Shown piece after piece: positions 24,557 to 35,343 of a stretch of DNA of 64,000 bases. The notes beneath the pieces are model-generated. The model made no database searches. It worked only from the letters and a program-made list of their open reading frames with translations, and had not been told where the DNA came from. The stretch lies in assembly GCF_013522925.1 (NCBI RefSeq), contig NZ_JAAMQU010000016.1, positions 1-64,000 of the forward strand. The letters run 5' to 3'. Made by a program: the position numbers and the translations under genes. Source of the stretch: Pseudomonas japonica. GTDB lineage: Bacteria; Pseudomonadota; Gammaproteobacteria; Pseudomonadales; Pseudomonadaceae. The stretch's first letter is position 1. Each line of letters opens with the position of its first letter.

Positions 24557-25882
24557 TCAGTGGAACTGTTCTTCCTCGGTGGAGCCGGTGAGGGCGGTCA
24601 CCGAGGAAGCGCCGCCCTGGATCACGGTGGTCATGTCATCGAAATAGCCAGTACCCACTTCCTGCTGGTGCGCCACGAAGGTGTAACCCTTGGCAGCATC
24701 GGCGAATTCCTGCTCCTGCAGCTTCACGTAGGCGGTCATGTCGTTGCGAGCGTAGTCATGGGCCAACTGGAACATGCCGTGCCACATGTTGTGAATGCCG
24801 GCCAAGGTGATGAACTGGTGCTTGTAACCCATGGCGGACAACTCGCGCTGGAATTTCGCAATGGTCGCGTCGTCCAGGTTCTTTTTCCAGTTGAAGGAAG
24901 GCGAGCAGTTGTACGACAGCAACTGGTCGGGGTATTCCTTCTTGATCGCTTCGGCGAAGCGACGCGCTTCGTCCAGGTCAGGTTTGGCGGTTTCACACCA
25001 GATCAGGTCGGCATATGGTGCGTAGGCCAAGCCGCGAGCGATGGCCTGGTCCAGGCCTGCGCGCACTTTATAGAAGCCTTCCGGGGTGCGGGTGCCGGTC
25101 ACGAACGGCTGGTCATACGGATCGCAGTCCGAGGTCAGCAGGTCCGCCGCGTTGGCGTCGGTGCGGGCCAGGATGATGGTCGGTACGCCGGCAACGTCGG
25201 CTGCCAGACGAGCCGCTACCAGCTTCTGCACGGCTTCCTGGGTAGGCACCAGTACCTTGCCACCCATATGGCCGCATTTTTTCACCGAAGCCAGCTGATC
25301 CTCGAAGTGAACGCCGGCGGCGCCTGCCTCGATCATGTTCTTCATCAGCTCATAGGCGTTCAACACACCGCCGAAACCGGCTTCGGCATCGGCAACGATA
25401 GGCGCGAAGTAATCGATGTAGCCGTCGTCGCCCGGGTTTTTGCCGGCTTTCCATTGAATCTGATCCGCCCGGCGGAACGAGTTGTTGATGCGTTTGACCA
25501 CGGTAGGCACGGAGTCGACCGGGTACAGCGACTGGTCGGGGTACATGGACTCGGCGCTGTTGTTGTCGGCAGCGACCTGCCAGCCGGACAAATAGATCGC
25601 TTGGATACCGGCTTTTACCTGCTGCACCGCCTGGCCACCCGTAAGAGCGCCCATGCAGTTGACGAAATCTTTCTCAGGCCGGAAGGACGGGTGTGCGCCT
25701 TGGGTCACCAGCTTCCAGAGCTTCTCCGCGCCCAGTTTGGCCAAGGTGTGCTCGGGTTGGACCGAGCCACGCAGGCGGACGACATCGGCGGCGGTATAAG
25801 TGCGGGTTACCCCTTTCCAGCGTGGGTTTTCCGCCCAGTCTTTCTCAAGGGCCGCTATTTGTTGTTCGCGTGTCAGTGCCAT
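24557..25882 (-). CDS. aceA: Isocitrate lyase
   Basis: 441 residues from the ATG at 25882 (start of MALTREQQIAALE); the frame stays open upstream but that is not conserved. It splits isocitrate into succinate and glyoxylate in the glyoxylate shunt, needed for growth on acetate and fatty acids. The catalytic loop KKCGH with Cys203 is followed by MGGKVLVPT, and the SYNCSPSFNW segment is present. It competes with isocitrate dehydrogenase (idh, 32745-34970) for the same substrate. No aceB/glcB is adjacent. The upstream leader seems to be long. Confidence 0.97.
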   Translation of the reverse strand: MALTREQQIAALEKDWAENPRWKGVTRTYTAADVVRLRGSVQPEHTLAKLGAEKLWKLVTQGAHPSFRPEKDFVNCMGALTGGQAVQQVKAGIQAIYLSGWQVAADNNSAESMYPDQSLYPVDSVPTVVKRINNSFRRADQIQWKAGKNPGDDGYIDYFAPIVADAEAGFGGVLNAYELMKNMIEAGAAGVHFEDQLASVKKCGHMGGKVLVPTQEAVQKLVAARLAADVAGVPTIILARTDANAADLLTSDCDPYDQPFVTGTRTPEGFYKVRAGLDQAIARGLAYAPYADLIWCETAKPDLDEARRFAEAIKKEYPDQLLSYNCSPSFNWKKNLDDATIAKFQRELSAMGYKHQFITLAGIHNMWHGMFQLAHDYARNDMTAYVKLQEQEFADAAKGYTFVAHQQEVGTGYFDDMTTVIQGGASSVTALTGSTEEEQFH

Positions 25883-26352
25883 GGGGTGAACCTCGTCGCA
25901 TAGGTCTCGTAGGGGTGTCAGCTCCACCCGCAGGTGATACGCCAATCAGGGCAGCGGCAGGGGCCTTGGGGTGCGATGGGAAGTTTGCGAGGGGCGAACG
26001 GGCGGTTCGACGAACCAGGGCGAACTGAGCTGCGTGTAGTGTGGGGCTCAGGCCACTCCAGATCGCGCGAAACTGGCAGGGGTGCCATCAGCGCTTCCGT
26101 CCCTCGGGACAACTTCGTTCCAGTCGCAACCCCGTCGGACCGCCTTTTGGGCCGTGCTGACACAGGAACGGCCCTCGGGATGGTGAAGGCACGCGCCGGA
26201 GGCCTTGGTTCAAGGCCCCTGATTAGCGGGAGCGAGGCCATCATGCCTTCGGAGAAATGCATCGTCAAACGTTTTGTAGTGTTTTTTTAAAGGCACTACA
26301 TATTCCTGAAAATACGACTGAAGGGTCATGAAAAGGCCCTGGAGTCGGTACT
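25883..26352. other. Intergenic region upstream of aceA
   Basis: 470 bases with no gene that can be supported. It holds a candidate aceA promoter near its far end (26240-26268) and the terminator of the next gene. If that promoter is right, the aceA leader is about 350 bases long. Open frames on both strands here have no recognisable domain and no ribosome binding site. Confidence 0.7.
26240..26268 (-). promoter_or_regulatory. Candidate sigma70 promoter for aceA
   Basis: On the minus strand: -35 TTGACG (26263-26268), a 17-base spacer, and -10 CATGAT (26240-26245). A run of seven A lies just upstream and may act as an UP element. It is some 350 bases from the aceA start. Confidence 0.45.
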
Positions 26353-26359
26353 TCAGGGC
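26331..26359 (-). terminator. Candidate terminator of the secretin-like gene
   Basis: On the minus strand GCCCTG and CAGGGC pair over a 12-base loop and are followed by CTTTTC. The upstream arm overlaps the stop codon. The stem is short, so the call is moderate. Confidence 0.5.
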
Positions 26360-27093
26360 AGGGCATCGACCCGCACGCGCAGGGTCATGTCATCGTGGCC
26401 CTGGGTGCCGTAATACCGGGTACCGCCGCTGCGCTCGGCCTGGCTTTGCCCGTTGATCCCGGCCACGGTTATCCATTGGCCAAGCGGGCCGCTTACGCGG
26501 GTGTCGGTGCTTTGCACGTTCACCACATCCGGGCGCTCCTGGCTCATTCGGTCGTTGTTGGCGCTGATCGCCAAGTGCACGGTGTCGCCGGTTACGCTGG
26601 CCGTCACGTAAAAACCCTGGGTCACGTTGCGGTATTCGGTCTGGGTTTCAAGGCGCCCATACCCATCGGTTTGCGCGGTGGTAAGCGGTACGCTCTGGCC
26701 TACCTGGATCAGCGCAGGGCTGCCTTCGCTGGCCTGCACTTGCTGAAGGCCGCCGGTGCGGTTGGCGGTGCCGTAACGGATTACCCGGCCATTGCCAGCG
26801 CCGCCGCCCGAGCTGTGGTTGCTGTCACTGGTATCCACGCTGATCAACAGGCGGCGCGCTGGTGCATCGATGCGCTCCATGAGGGCATTGAGCTCATCCA
26901 GCTTGCCTGGCTCGGCATTGACGACCAACTGATTGCCCAGCGCACTGACACTGCCTTGATTGCCAAGGAAGCTGCGAATCAGCGGGAGTACATCTTCGCT
27001 GGTGCGGTAGTGCAGGTCTAGCACCTGGGTAGCGGCTTGTGTGGCCGGGGCGAGGGCCAGCAGGGCAAGGAAAAACAAAGGGCGCAGCGGCAT
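26353..27093 (-). CDS. Small secretin-like periplasmic/outer-membrane protein
   Basis: 246 residues. A signal peptide (1-20, ending ATQA) is followed by a secretin N-domain-like module (about 22-80: LDLHYRTSEDVLPLIRSFLG, then LVVNAEPGKLDELNALMERID), a Gly/Ser-rich linker (about 92-105), and a region resembling the C-terminal secretin domain (about 125-245) with EYRNVTQGFYVTASV and GQWITVAGI. True secretins (GspD, PilQ) exceed 550 residues and sit with their systems; this one is far shorter and has no secretion genes nearby. Its role is unknown; it may form or cap a small pore, or bind a type II/IV system encoded elsewhere. Confidence 0.75.
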   Translation of the reverse strand: MPLRPLFFLALLALAPATQAATQVLDLHYRTSEDVLPLIRSFLGNQGSVSALGNQLVVNAEPGKLDELNALMERIDAPARRLLISVDTSDSNHSSGGGAGNGRVIRYGTANRTGGLQQVQASEGSPALIQVGQSVPLTTAQTDGYGRLETQTEYRNVTQGFYVTASVTGDTVHLAISANNDRMSQERPDVVNVQSTDTRVSGPLGQWITVAGINGQSQAERSGGTRYYGTQGHDDMTLRVRVDALP

Positions 27094-27180
27094 GGCAGGT
27101 TACTCCGCAAGGTTCAGCCCTGAGTATGAACCAGGGCGGACCATGACGGAGCCCCTGCCGGGGCGTGAATCTTTCGCGGC

Positions 27181-27606
27181 CTAGGCTATGTGGCGCAGCA
27201 TATCCACATGGGGCAGGCCGGCTTCGAGAAACTCTTCGCTGACCACTTCGAAGCCAAAGCGCTGGTAAAAAGCGGTGGCGTGTACCTGCGCCGTGAGTTT
27301 CAGCTCGCCGATGCCGCGCACGCTGGCCTCTGCGATCACCGCTTGCATGAGCGCATCACCCACGTGCAAGCCACGCCAGTCCTTGAGCACTGAAAGCCGC
27401 CCTACGTAGCCGTCGGGCAGCAGGCGCGCGGTACCAATGGCGAAGTCTTCCTGCTCTGCGAGGAAGTGGATCGCGGTTTCGTCGTCCGAATCCCACTCCT
27501 GCTCGGGCGGCATGGCCTGTTCGGCCACAAAGACGCTTTCCCGAATGTGGTGGATCTTCGAATAATCTCGATGCCAATCTGCCAACCGGACGCGCAGGTC
27601 ATTCAT
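27181..27606 (-). CDS. GNAT-family N-acetyltransferase (ElaA/YjcF-like)
   Basis: 141 residues, one GNAT domain. The acetyl-CoA binding loop appears as VLKDWRGLHVGDALMQAVI (about 74-92), in the usual Q/RxxGxG/A position, and the C-terminal FYQRFGFE motif (about 113-120) is typical. The N-terminal half with IRESVFVAEQAMPPEQEWDSDDE matches the ElaA/YjcF group. The substrate is not known. It overlaps the end of the roxA gene by 8 bases, so the two are one transcription unit. Confidence 0.85.
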   Translation of the reverse strand: MNDLRVRLADWHRDYSKIHHIRESVFVAEQAMPPEQEWDSDDETAIHFLAEQEDFAIGTARLLPDGYVGRLSVLKDWRGLHVGDALMQAVIAEASVRGIGELKLTAQVHATAFYQRFGFEVVSEEFLEAGLPHVDMLRHIA

Positions 27607-28765
27607 CGGCGAACCCCAGGCTGCCCTGCATCACTAGCTGGCTGAGGAGGGTAACGGCGTCATCATCGCCCAGCCACGGGGCCAGGTTTTCCTCGTGCAG
27701 CGCGTCGGCCGAGCATACCTGTTGCAGCAGGCCGCGAAGGTTGCCTGGCAGCAGCCGGCTTTGCCCGCTGGCGAACAGCATCAACTCGCTGTCCATCTCC
27801 GACCAGGCAAGGCGCGCGCTGGGGTTGCGCACCAGCACCGCGCCCTGGCCCAAAGCCTCGAGCAGGTCGGCCTCGCTGAGCTCGCTGCCCGCCACGCGTT
27901 CGGCGTACCGGGGTTCGGTCATGAACTGGCCGAACCAGGTGAGCAACAGGCGGTCGTCGCTCATGTGGCGGGCAAGCAAGTCCTTGAGGCGCGTGAGCGC
28001 GTCATGCTGGATCTGGCTCGGGTCAACCGCCGGCTTGATGTCCGGGTCACTGTAGCGCTCGTCATCGGGAATGAACTGGCTCAGGAAATCCGTGAAGTGG
28101 GTCAGCACTTCGCTGGCGCTCGGGGCACGGAAGCCAATGCTGTACGTCATGCAGTCATCCACGGCCGTACCGTAGTGAGCCAGGCGCGGGGGCAGGTAGA
28201 GCATGTCGCCGGGTTCGAGCGTCCAGCTTTCGTTCTCCTCGAATTCAGCGAGGATGCGCAGGTCGGCGTGCTCCAGCAGCGGGCTGTCGGCATCACACAT
28301 TTGCCCAGTACGCCAGGTGCGCTGGCCCAGGCCTTGGAGCAGGAACACATCGTAGTGGTCGAAATGCGGCCCAACGCCGCCGCCAGGCGCGGCATAGCTG
28401 ATCATCACGTCGTCGATGCGCCAGGTGGGCAGAAAGCGGAACGGCTCCAGCAGGGCGCTGACCTCGGGTACGAATTGATCCACGGCCTGTACCAGCAAGG
28501 TCCAGTCTTTGGCGGGGAGGTTGGCGAAAGCGTCTTCGGCGAACGGGCCGCGGCGCAGCTCCCAAGGGTGATCCCCGTGCTCGAGCACGATGCGGGACTC
28601 GATTTCTTCTTCCAGCGCCAGGCCGGCCAGCTCATCGGGGTTTATCGGGTTTTCGAAATCGGTGAAGGCCTGCCGCACCAGCAGCGGTTTCTTCTGCCAG
28701 TAGTCGCGAAGAAATTCCTGGGCCGTCATGCCGCCTAGCAGTTGAAGAGGTTTATCGGAAGACAT
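27599..28765 (-). CDS. roxA: Ribosomal protein uL16 arginine 3-hydroxylase (RoxA/YcfD)
   Basis: 388 residues from the ATG at 28765 (MSSDKPLQLLGGMT). A JmjC-type 2-oxoglutarate/Fe(II) oxygenase that hydroxylates an arginine of ribosomal protein uL16 in the cytoplasm. The iron triad is His134-x-Asp136 (PHFDHYD) and His197 (PPRLAHYG); the cupin fold is followed by a dimerisation helix region and a C-terminal winged-helix-like part. This is the expected length and architecture. It forms an operon with the GNAT gene. purB is upstream but is separated by a terminator. Confidence 0.93.
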   Translation of the reverse strand: MSSDKPLQLLGGMTAQEFLRDYWQKKPLLVRQAFTDFENPINPDELAGLALEEEIESRIVLEHGDHPWELRRGPFAEDAFANLPAKDWTLLVQAVDQFVPEVSALLEPFRFLPTWRIDDVMISYAAPGGGVGPHFDHYDVFLLQGLGQRTWRTGQMCDADSPLLEHADLRILAEFEENESWTLEPGDMLYLPPRLAHYGTAVDDCMTYSIGFRAPSASEVLTHFTDFLSQFIPDDERYSDPDIKPAVDPSQIQHDALTRLKDLLARHMSDDRLLLTWFGQFMTEPRYAERVAGSELSEADLLEALGQGAVLVRNPSARLAWSEMDSELMLFASGQSRLLPGNLRGLLQQVCSADALHEENLAPWLGDDDAVTLLSQLVMQGSLGFADE

Positions 28766-28796
28766 GGATAACTCGTTGTAATTTATGGATATACAC

Positions 28797-28826
28797 AATA
28801 AAAAACGCCCGGCCAGGCCGGGCGCT
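28797..28826 (-). terminator. Rho-independent terminator of purB
   Basis: On the minus strand GCGCCCGGCC-TG-GCCGGGCG is followed by TTTTTT. It lies between the purB stop codon and the roxA start and separates the two units. Confidence 0.88.
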
Positions 28827-28841
28827 TGCACGATGTTTCAG

Positions 28842-30212
28842 TCAGACGCGGCGCGCCTGTTCGGCGGCGTTGCCGATGTAGGTCGCTGGCGTGAGGCGAG
28901 TGAGCTCGGCCTTGGCAGCGGCTGGCATGTCCAGGCCCTCGATGAACTCCTGCAAGGCTTGAGCAGTAATGCCCTTGCCCCGGGTAAGCTCCTTGAGCTT
29001 CTCGTAGGGGTTTTCGATGTTGTAGCGACGCATCACGGTCTGGATGGGCTCGGCCAGTACCTCCCAGCAGGCGTCCAGGTCTGCGGCGATGCGCTGCGCG
29101 TTGATTTCCAGCTTGCCGATACCCTTGAGGCTGGCCTCATAGGCGATCACGCTATGGGCAAAGCCCACGCCCAGGTTGCGCAGCACGGTGGAGTCGGTGA
29201 GGTCACGCTGCCAGCGGGAGATTGGCAGTTTGCTTGCAAGATGCTGGAACAGCGCATTGGCGATCCCGAGGTTGCCTTCGGAGTTCTCGAAGTCGATCGG
29301 GTTGACCTTGTGCGGCATGGTCGAAGAGCCGATTTCGCCAGCAACGGTGCGCTGCTTGAAGTAGCCCAGGGAGATGTAGCCCCACACGTCCCGGTCGAAG
29401 TCGATCAGGATGGTGTTGAAGCGGGCGATGGCGTCGAACAGCTCTGCGATGTAGTCATGCGGCTCGATCTGCGTGGTGTAGGGGTTGAACACCAGGCCCA
29501 GTTCGTCCTCGATGAAGGCACGGGCGTTGGCTTCCCAGTCGATATCGGGATACGCCGAGAGGTGAGCGTTGTAGTTACCCACGGCACCGTTGATCTTGCC
29601 AAGCAGGGGCACGGCCGCGATCTGGGTGATCTGCCGCTCGAGGCGGTACACCACGTTTGCCAGCTCCTTGCCCAGGGTGGTGGGCGAGGCAGGCTGGCCG
29701 TGGGTGCGGGACAGCATCGGCACGTCGGCGAAGCGGTGAGCCAGTTCGCGCACGGCTCCGGCAATCTGCCGCATCAGTGGCAACAGCACGGTGTCGCGGC
29801 CTTCGCGCAGCATCAGCGCATGGGACAGGTTGTTGATGTCTTCGCTGGTGCAGGCGAAGTGAATGAATTCGCTGACCTTGGCGAGCTCCGGCAGCCGCTC
29901 GGCCTGCTCCTTGAGCAGGTACTCGATCGCCTTCACGTCGTGGTTGGTGGTGCGTTCGATTTCTTTCACGCGCTCGGCATGCTCCAGCGCGAAGCCGGTG
30001 GCCAGTTCGTTGAGCAGGGCGTTCGCGCCTTCGGAGAACGGCGGCACCTCGCTAACCTGCGGGTGAGCGGCCAACCGCTGCAGCCAGCGCACTTCGACCA
30101 TGGCGCGGAAACGGATAAGGCCGTATTCGCTGAAGATGGGGCGCAGGGCCTCGGTTTTGCCGGCGTAGCGGCCGTCAACAGGGGAAACCGCAGTGAGCGA
30201 AGAAAGCTGCAT
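28842..30212 (-). CDS. purB: Adenylosuccinate lyase
   Basis: 456 residues from the ATG at 30212 (MQLSSLTAVSPVDGRYAGKT), the same length as the E. coli enzyme. It acts twice in purine synthesis, releasing fumarate from SAICAR and from adenylosuccinate. The fumarase/aspartase superfamily signature SSTMPHKVNPIDFEN (about 295-309) with the catalytic serine loop is intact, as are the TSEDINNLSHALM and RTHGQPASPTTLGKE regions. The order purB-hflD-mnmA is conserved in gammaproteobacteria. Confidence 0.97.
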   Translation of the reverse strand: MQLSSLTAVSPVDGRYAGKTEALRPIFSEYGLIRFRAMVEVRWLQRLAAHPQVSEVPPFSEGANALLNELATGFALEHAERVKEIERTTNHDVKAIEYLLKEQAERLPELAKVSEFIHFACTSEDINNLSHALMLREGRDTVLLPLMRQIAGAVRELAHRFADVPMLSRTHGQPASPTTLGKELANVVYRLERQITQIAAVPLLGKINGAVGNYNAHLSAYPDIDWEANARAFIEDELGLVFNPYTTQIEPHDYIAELFDAIARFNTILIDFDRDVWGYISLGYFKQRTVAGEIGSSTMPHKVNPIDFENSEGNLGIANALFQHLASKLPISRWQRDLTDSTVLRNLGVGFAHSVIAYEASLKGIGKLEINAQRIAADLDACWEVLAEPIQTVMRRYNIENPYEKLKELTRGKGITAQALQEFIEGLDMPAAAKAELTRLTPATYIGNAAEQARRV

Positions 30213-30316
30213 AGGGTGTTCTCGGGCAGTCGGGCAACGAAAAGGGCGCATATGATACATGAAAAACCACCTGGCTCGCTGACCTATCGGGCCAGTGAGC
30301 GAGGCGGGGCGGGCAA

Positions 30317-30940
30317 TCACCCGTCTCGTAGCATGGGGTATAGCTCGCGCAACAGCTTGCGGCGGCTGATCAACAACTGCCAACGGTGGCCGCCGAGCTG
30401 GCGCCACAGGCGGGCACAGCGGATGCCTGCCAGCAACAGCGCGCGAATTTTGGAGGCGTTGCTGGGCTGCTGAAGGTGGCGCATGTCGCCGTGCACCTGA
30501 ATGCGCTGGCGCAGAGTACTGAGGGTGTCCTGATACAGGCCGCCGGTGGCAGCGATCACGTTCTCATGCGCCGGCCCGAAGTGTTCCACCTGCGCCTGGA
30601 TCTGCGGCAACCGCTTGCCAATGGCGTCCAGCATGGCGGGGCGTTTTTCCAACTGCCGCTCCAGCGTCACCATCGACAGCGCATAGCGCAGTGGCTCGCG
30701 CTGAAGGCTGGTGGGGTCGCGCTCGAGCGCGGCGGCCAATGCCCGGTACCCCTCGCGCAGTTGCTTGTCGTCGCCACCGAACACGTCCAGGGTGGTCTTG
30801 GGATCGCGCACCAACAGCGTGCCGAGCATGGCCGCCAGCTCCGCTTCGCTGACCTGCCCGGTCTTGGCTATGCGGTCTACCAGCACCGCTGCCTGGAACA
30901 CGCTGCCCAGGGCCATGAGCTGCTCATGCACCTTGCTCAT
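30317..30940 (-). CDS. hflD: High frequency lysogenization protein HflD homologue
   Basis: 207 residues from the ATG at 30940, which overlaps the mnmA stop by 4 bases. HflD (YcfC) is an all-helical peripheral membrane protein; in E. coli it binds phage lambda CII and helps its degradation, while its normal cell role is not clear. The conserved N-terminus with LGSVFQAAVLVDRIA and the GLYQDTLSTLRQRIQVHGDMRHLQ stretch identify the family. Translational coupling to mnmA is likely. Confidence 0.93.
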   Translation of the reverse strand: MSKVHEQLMALGSVFQAAVLVDRIAKTGQVSEAELAAMLGTLLVRDPKTTLDVFGGDDKQLREGYRALAAALERDPTSLQREPLRYALSMVTLERQLEKRPAMLDAIGKRLPQIQAQVEHFGPAHENVIAATGGLYQDTLSTLRQRIQVHGDMRHLQQPSNASKIRALLLAGIRCARLWRQLGGHRWQLLISRRKLLRELYPMLRDG

Positions 30941-32082
30941 GAGGTCGCTTCCTGCTGCGCTGCACAGTGCGCCGCCTCGATCACGCCGCCACCCAGGCAG
31001 ATATCCCCATCGTAGAACACCACGGATTGGCCTGGCGTGACGGCCCGCTGAGGCTCGTCGAAGGTGACCCGATATCCGCGGGCGGTGAGTTCGAGCGTGC
31101 AGGGCTGATCGGCCTGGCGGTAGCGCACTTTGGCGGTGAGGCGTCGTGGCTGCGACAGGTCGATAGGGTTTACCCAGAAGATCTCGGAAGCTTCGAGCGA
31201 TTCGGCGAACAACCAAGGGTGGTCGTTGCCTTGGCCCACGATCAGCTCGTTGCGGGACAGGTCCTTGGCCAGTACGTACCAGGGTTCGTCTCCAGCGCCT
31301 TGCAAGCCGCCGATGCCCAGCCCCTGGCGCTGGCCGATGGTGTGGTACATCAGGCCATGATGGCGGCCGATGATCTCGCCTTCGGTGGTTTTGATCTCGC
31401 CCGGTTGTGCCGGGAGGTACTGCTTGAGGAAGTCACTGAAGCGGCGCTCGCCGATGAAGCAGATCCCGGTGGAGTCTTTCTTCTTCGCAGTGGCCAGCCC
31501 ATGCAGGTCGGCAATGGCGCGCACTTCGGGTTTTTCCAGCTCGCCCACCGGGAAGAGGGTACGCGCGATCTGCTCGCCGCCAACAGCGTGAAGGAAATAG
31601 CTCTGATCCTTGTTCGGGTCCAGGCCCTTCAGCAGTTCGGTGACGCCGTCGCGGTCACGGCGCCGCACGTAATGGCCGGTGGCAATGAGGTCTGCCCCCA
31701 GGCCAAGGGCGTAATCCAGGAATGCCTTGAACTTGATTTCCCGGTTGCAAAGGATGTCCGGGTTGGGCGTGCGGCCGGCCTTGTACTCTTCCAGGAAGTG
31801 CTCGAACACATTGTCCCAGTACTCGGCGGCGAAATTGGCCGTGTGCAGCTTGATGCCGATCCGGTCGCACACCGCCTGCGCGTCGGCGAGGTCTTCGCGC
31901 GCCGTGCAGTATTCGGTGCCGTCGTCTTCCTCCCAGTTCTTCATGAACAGCCCTTCCACCTGGAAGCCTTGCTGCAACAGGAGGAGGGCGGACACAGAGG
32001 AGTCGACGCCGCCGGACATGCCGACGATCACGCGCGTATTACGAGGATCCTTGTAGGGATCGTGGGAAACGGGCTCACGCAT
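30937..32082 (-). CDS. mnmA: tRNA-specific 2-thiouridylase MnmA
   Basis: 381 residues, slightly long at the N-terminus (MREPVSHDPYKDPRNT precedes the core). It makes the 2-thio group of U34 in tRNA-Lys, Glu and Gln. The PP-loop GMSGGVDSS (about 21-29) binds ATP; the two catalytic cysteines lie in DILCNREIKF (about 110) and GICFIGERRF (about 207). It takes sulfur from TusE, and the complete tusDCBE set is encoded in this same window at 49491-50869. Confidence 0.96.
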   Translation of the reverse strand: MREPVSHDPYKDPRNTRVIVGMSGGVDSSVSALLLLQQGFQVEGLFMKNWEEDDGTEYCTAREDLADAQAVCDRIGIKLHTANFAAEYWDNVFEHFLEEYKAGRTPNPDILCNREIKFKAFLDYALGLGADLIATGHYVRRRDRDGVTELLKGLDPNKDQSYFLHAVGGEQIARTLFPVGELEKPEVRAIADLHGLATAKKKDSTGICFIGERRFSDFLKQYLPAQPGEIKTTEGEIIGRHHGLMYHTIGQRQGLGIGGLQGAGDEPWYVLAKDLSRNELIVGQGNDHPWLFAESLEASEIFWVNPIDLSQPRRLTAKVRYRQADQPCTLELTARGYRVTFDEPQRAVTPGQSVVFYDGDICLGGGVIEAAHCAAQQEATS

Positions 32083-32169
32083 GGGCTTGAAAAGGTTCTG
32101 GTGTAAAACGCGACAGTCTAACAGGCTGGGCTCTTATAGAACAAAGCTGTTGTGGCTGCAGCAGCGCAC

Positions 32170-32212
32170 CCTGTGGGAGCCGGGCGCAGCCGTAGGCGTA
32201 GCTCGCGAATAG
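32170..32212. repeat. Degenerate REP-like element
   Basis: CTGTGGGAGCCGGGCGCAGC followed by a partly complementary arm ending GCTCGCGAATAGG resembles the Pseudomonas REP core (TGTGGGAGCGGGCTTGCCCGCGA), but the arms are imperfect. It is intergenic between mnmA and the Nudix gene, the normal setting for REPs. Confidence 0.4.
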
Positions 32213-32245
32213 GCCTTTAAGAAAGACAGTGAAGCCCTGCCGGGA

Positions 32246-32683
32246 TCAGTCGCGAACCACATCAAGGCTGTACACGGGGCCGGCCAGGTAATCATCGATG
32301 CACCTTAGTACCAGGTCGCTACGCCACCTCTTGGGCTCGGCGGCCAGCTCGTCACGGGTCAGCCAATGAGTGGCCGTGATATCGCGGTCCAGTGGGTGAT
32401 CCTTGCGGCGTATGGGGCGTGCGGCAAAGCACACGCGCTGATAGGTCACGCCGTTGGAAGGCGCCGTGTACAAGTAGATGCCGACCACGCCGGTGAGCTC
32501 GACCTCCCAGGCGGTTTCTTCACGGGTTTCACGCAGCGCGGCTTCGCGCAGGGTTTCGCCGCGCTCGAAGTGGCCGGCAGGCTGGTTCAACACCAGGCGG
32601 CCCTCTTTGTGTTCTTCGACGAACAGGAAGCGGCCGTCATCTTCAATCACGGTGGCGACGGTAATGTGGGGGTGCCAAGTCAT
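32246..32683 (-). CDS. Nudix hydrolase (NudJ-like)
   Basis: 145 residues. The Nudix box begins GHFERGETLREAAL and continues RETREET (about 37-58), with the metal-binding glutamates intact; the usual Gly near its end is Ala. The N-terminal MTWHPHITVATVIEDDGRFLFVEE and the C-terminal LRCIDDYLAGP match NudJ, a phosphatase of nucleoside di- and triphosphates and of hydroxymethylpyrimidine pyrophosphate. In gammaproteobacteria nudJ is often next to mnmA (ycfB), as here, which supports the assignment. It is separated from mnmA by 163 bases. Confidence 0.85.
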   Translation of the reverse strand: MTWHPHITVATVIEDDGRFLFVEEHKEGRLVLNQPAGHFERGETLREAALRETREETAWEVELTGVVGIYLYTAPSNGVTYQRVCFAARPIRRKDHPLDRDITATHWLTRDELAAEPKRWRSDLVLRCIDDYLAGPVYSLDVVRD

Positions 32684-32705
32684 AAAGTGTCCAGTTTCAA
32701 AAGAA

Positions 32706-32736
32706 ATAAAAAACCCCAGCTGGGCTGGGGTTTTGT
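32706..32736 (-). terminator. Rho-independent terminator of idh
   Basis: On the minus strand AAAACCCCAGC-CC-AGCTGGGGTTTTTT forms a GC stem with a T run. It follows the idh stop codon by about ten bases. Confidence 0.88.
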
Positions 32737-32744
32737 GAAGCGGG

Positions 32745-34970
<2,226 letters not shown>

Positions 34971-35343
34971 GTCGGGTTAACTCTCTGTTTTGCTGAGCAT
35001 GCTAAGCATCTCGTTACGCAGGGTAGGCGCTTTCGGTGGCGTGCACGGAAAGTCGAGAGGCCTCGCGGTGATGTTGGGTGCATCAGTCGAGCGTCAAACG
35101 GCCGGGCCGAGGTGCTGGCCCGAACGGGTTCACAAACGTGCGGTGGCGCCCCTTGCGTGGAGGTTCGCCGCCATGACTCGGTGGTCACCCGGCGGAGTAT
35201 ATCAAACCCGTGGAAAGGCGCACCTGGCTTCGCCCGATGCTCGGGCGCGACGATGTAAACAGGGGGTAGGGCGAGAGTCTGCGCAAGGCTTGCGCGACTG
35301 ACCACCCCGGGGAGAGGCAGCCAGCCATCAGTGAGACGCTGCG
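34971..35343. other. Intergenic region between idh and cspD
   Basis: 373 bases without a supported gene. It contains two perfect GC-rich hairpins without T runs: CGCCCGA-TGC-TCGGGCG (35231-35247) and GCGCAAG-G-CTTGCGC (35281-35295), which may end or stabilise the cspD transcript. A candidate idh promoter (minus strand: -35 TTGACG at 35092-35097, 17-base spacer, weak -10 ACATCA at 35069-35074) is possible. Open frames on the plus strand have no recognisable domain and no ribosome binding site. Confidence 0.65.

Noticed and set aside
25934..26290. Open frames upstream of aceA on both strands
   Set aside because: No domain and no translation signal; they overlap a candidate promoter.
34990..35301. 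Open frame in the idh-cspD gap
   Set aside because: No ribosome binding site, no recognisable domain, biased composition; the gap is better read as regulatory or empty.
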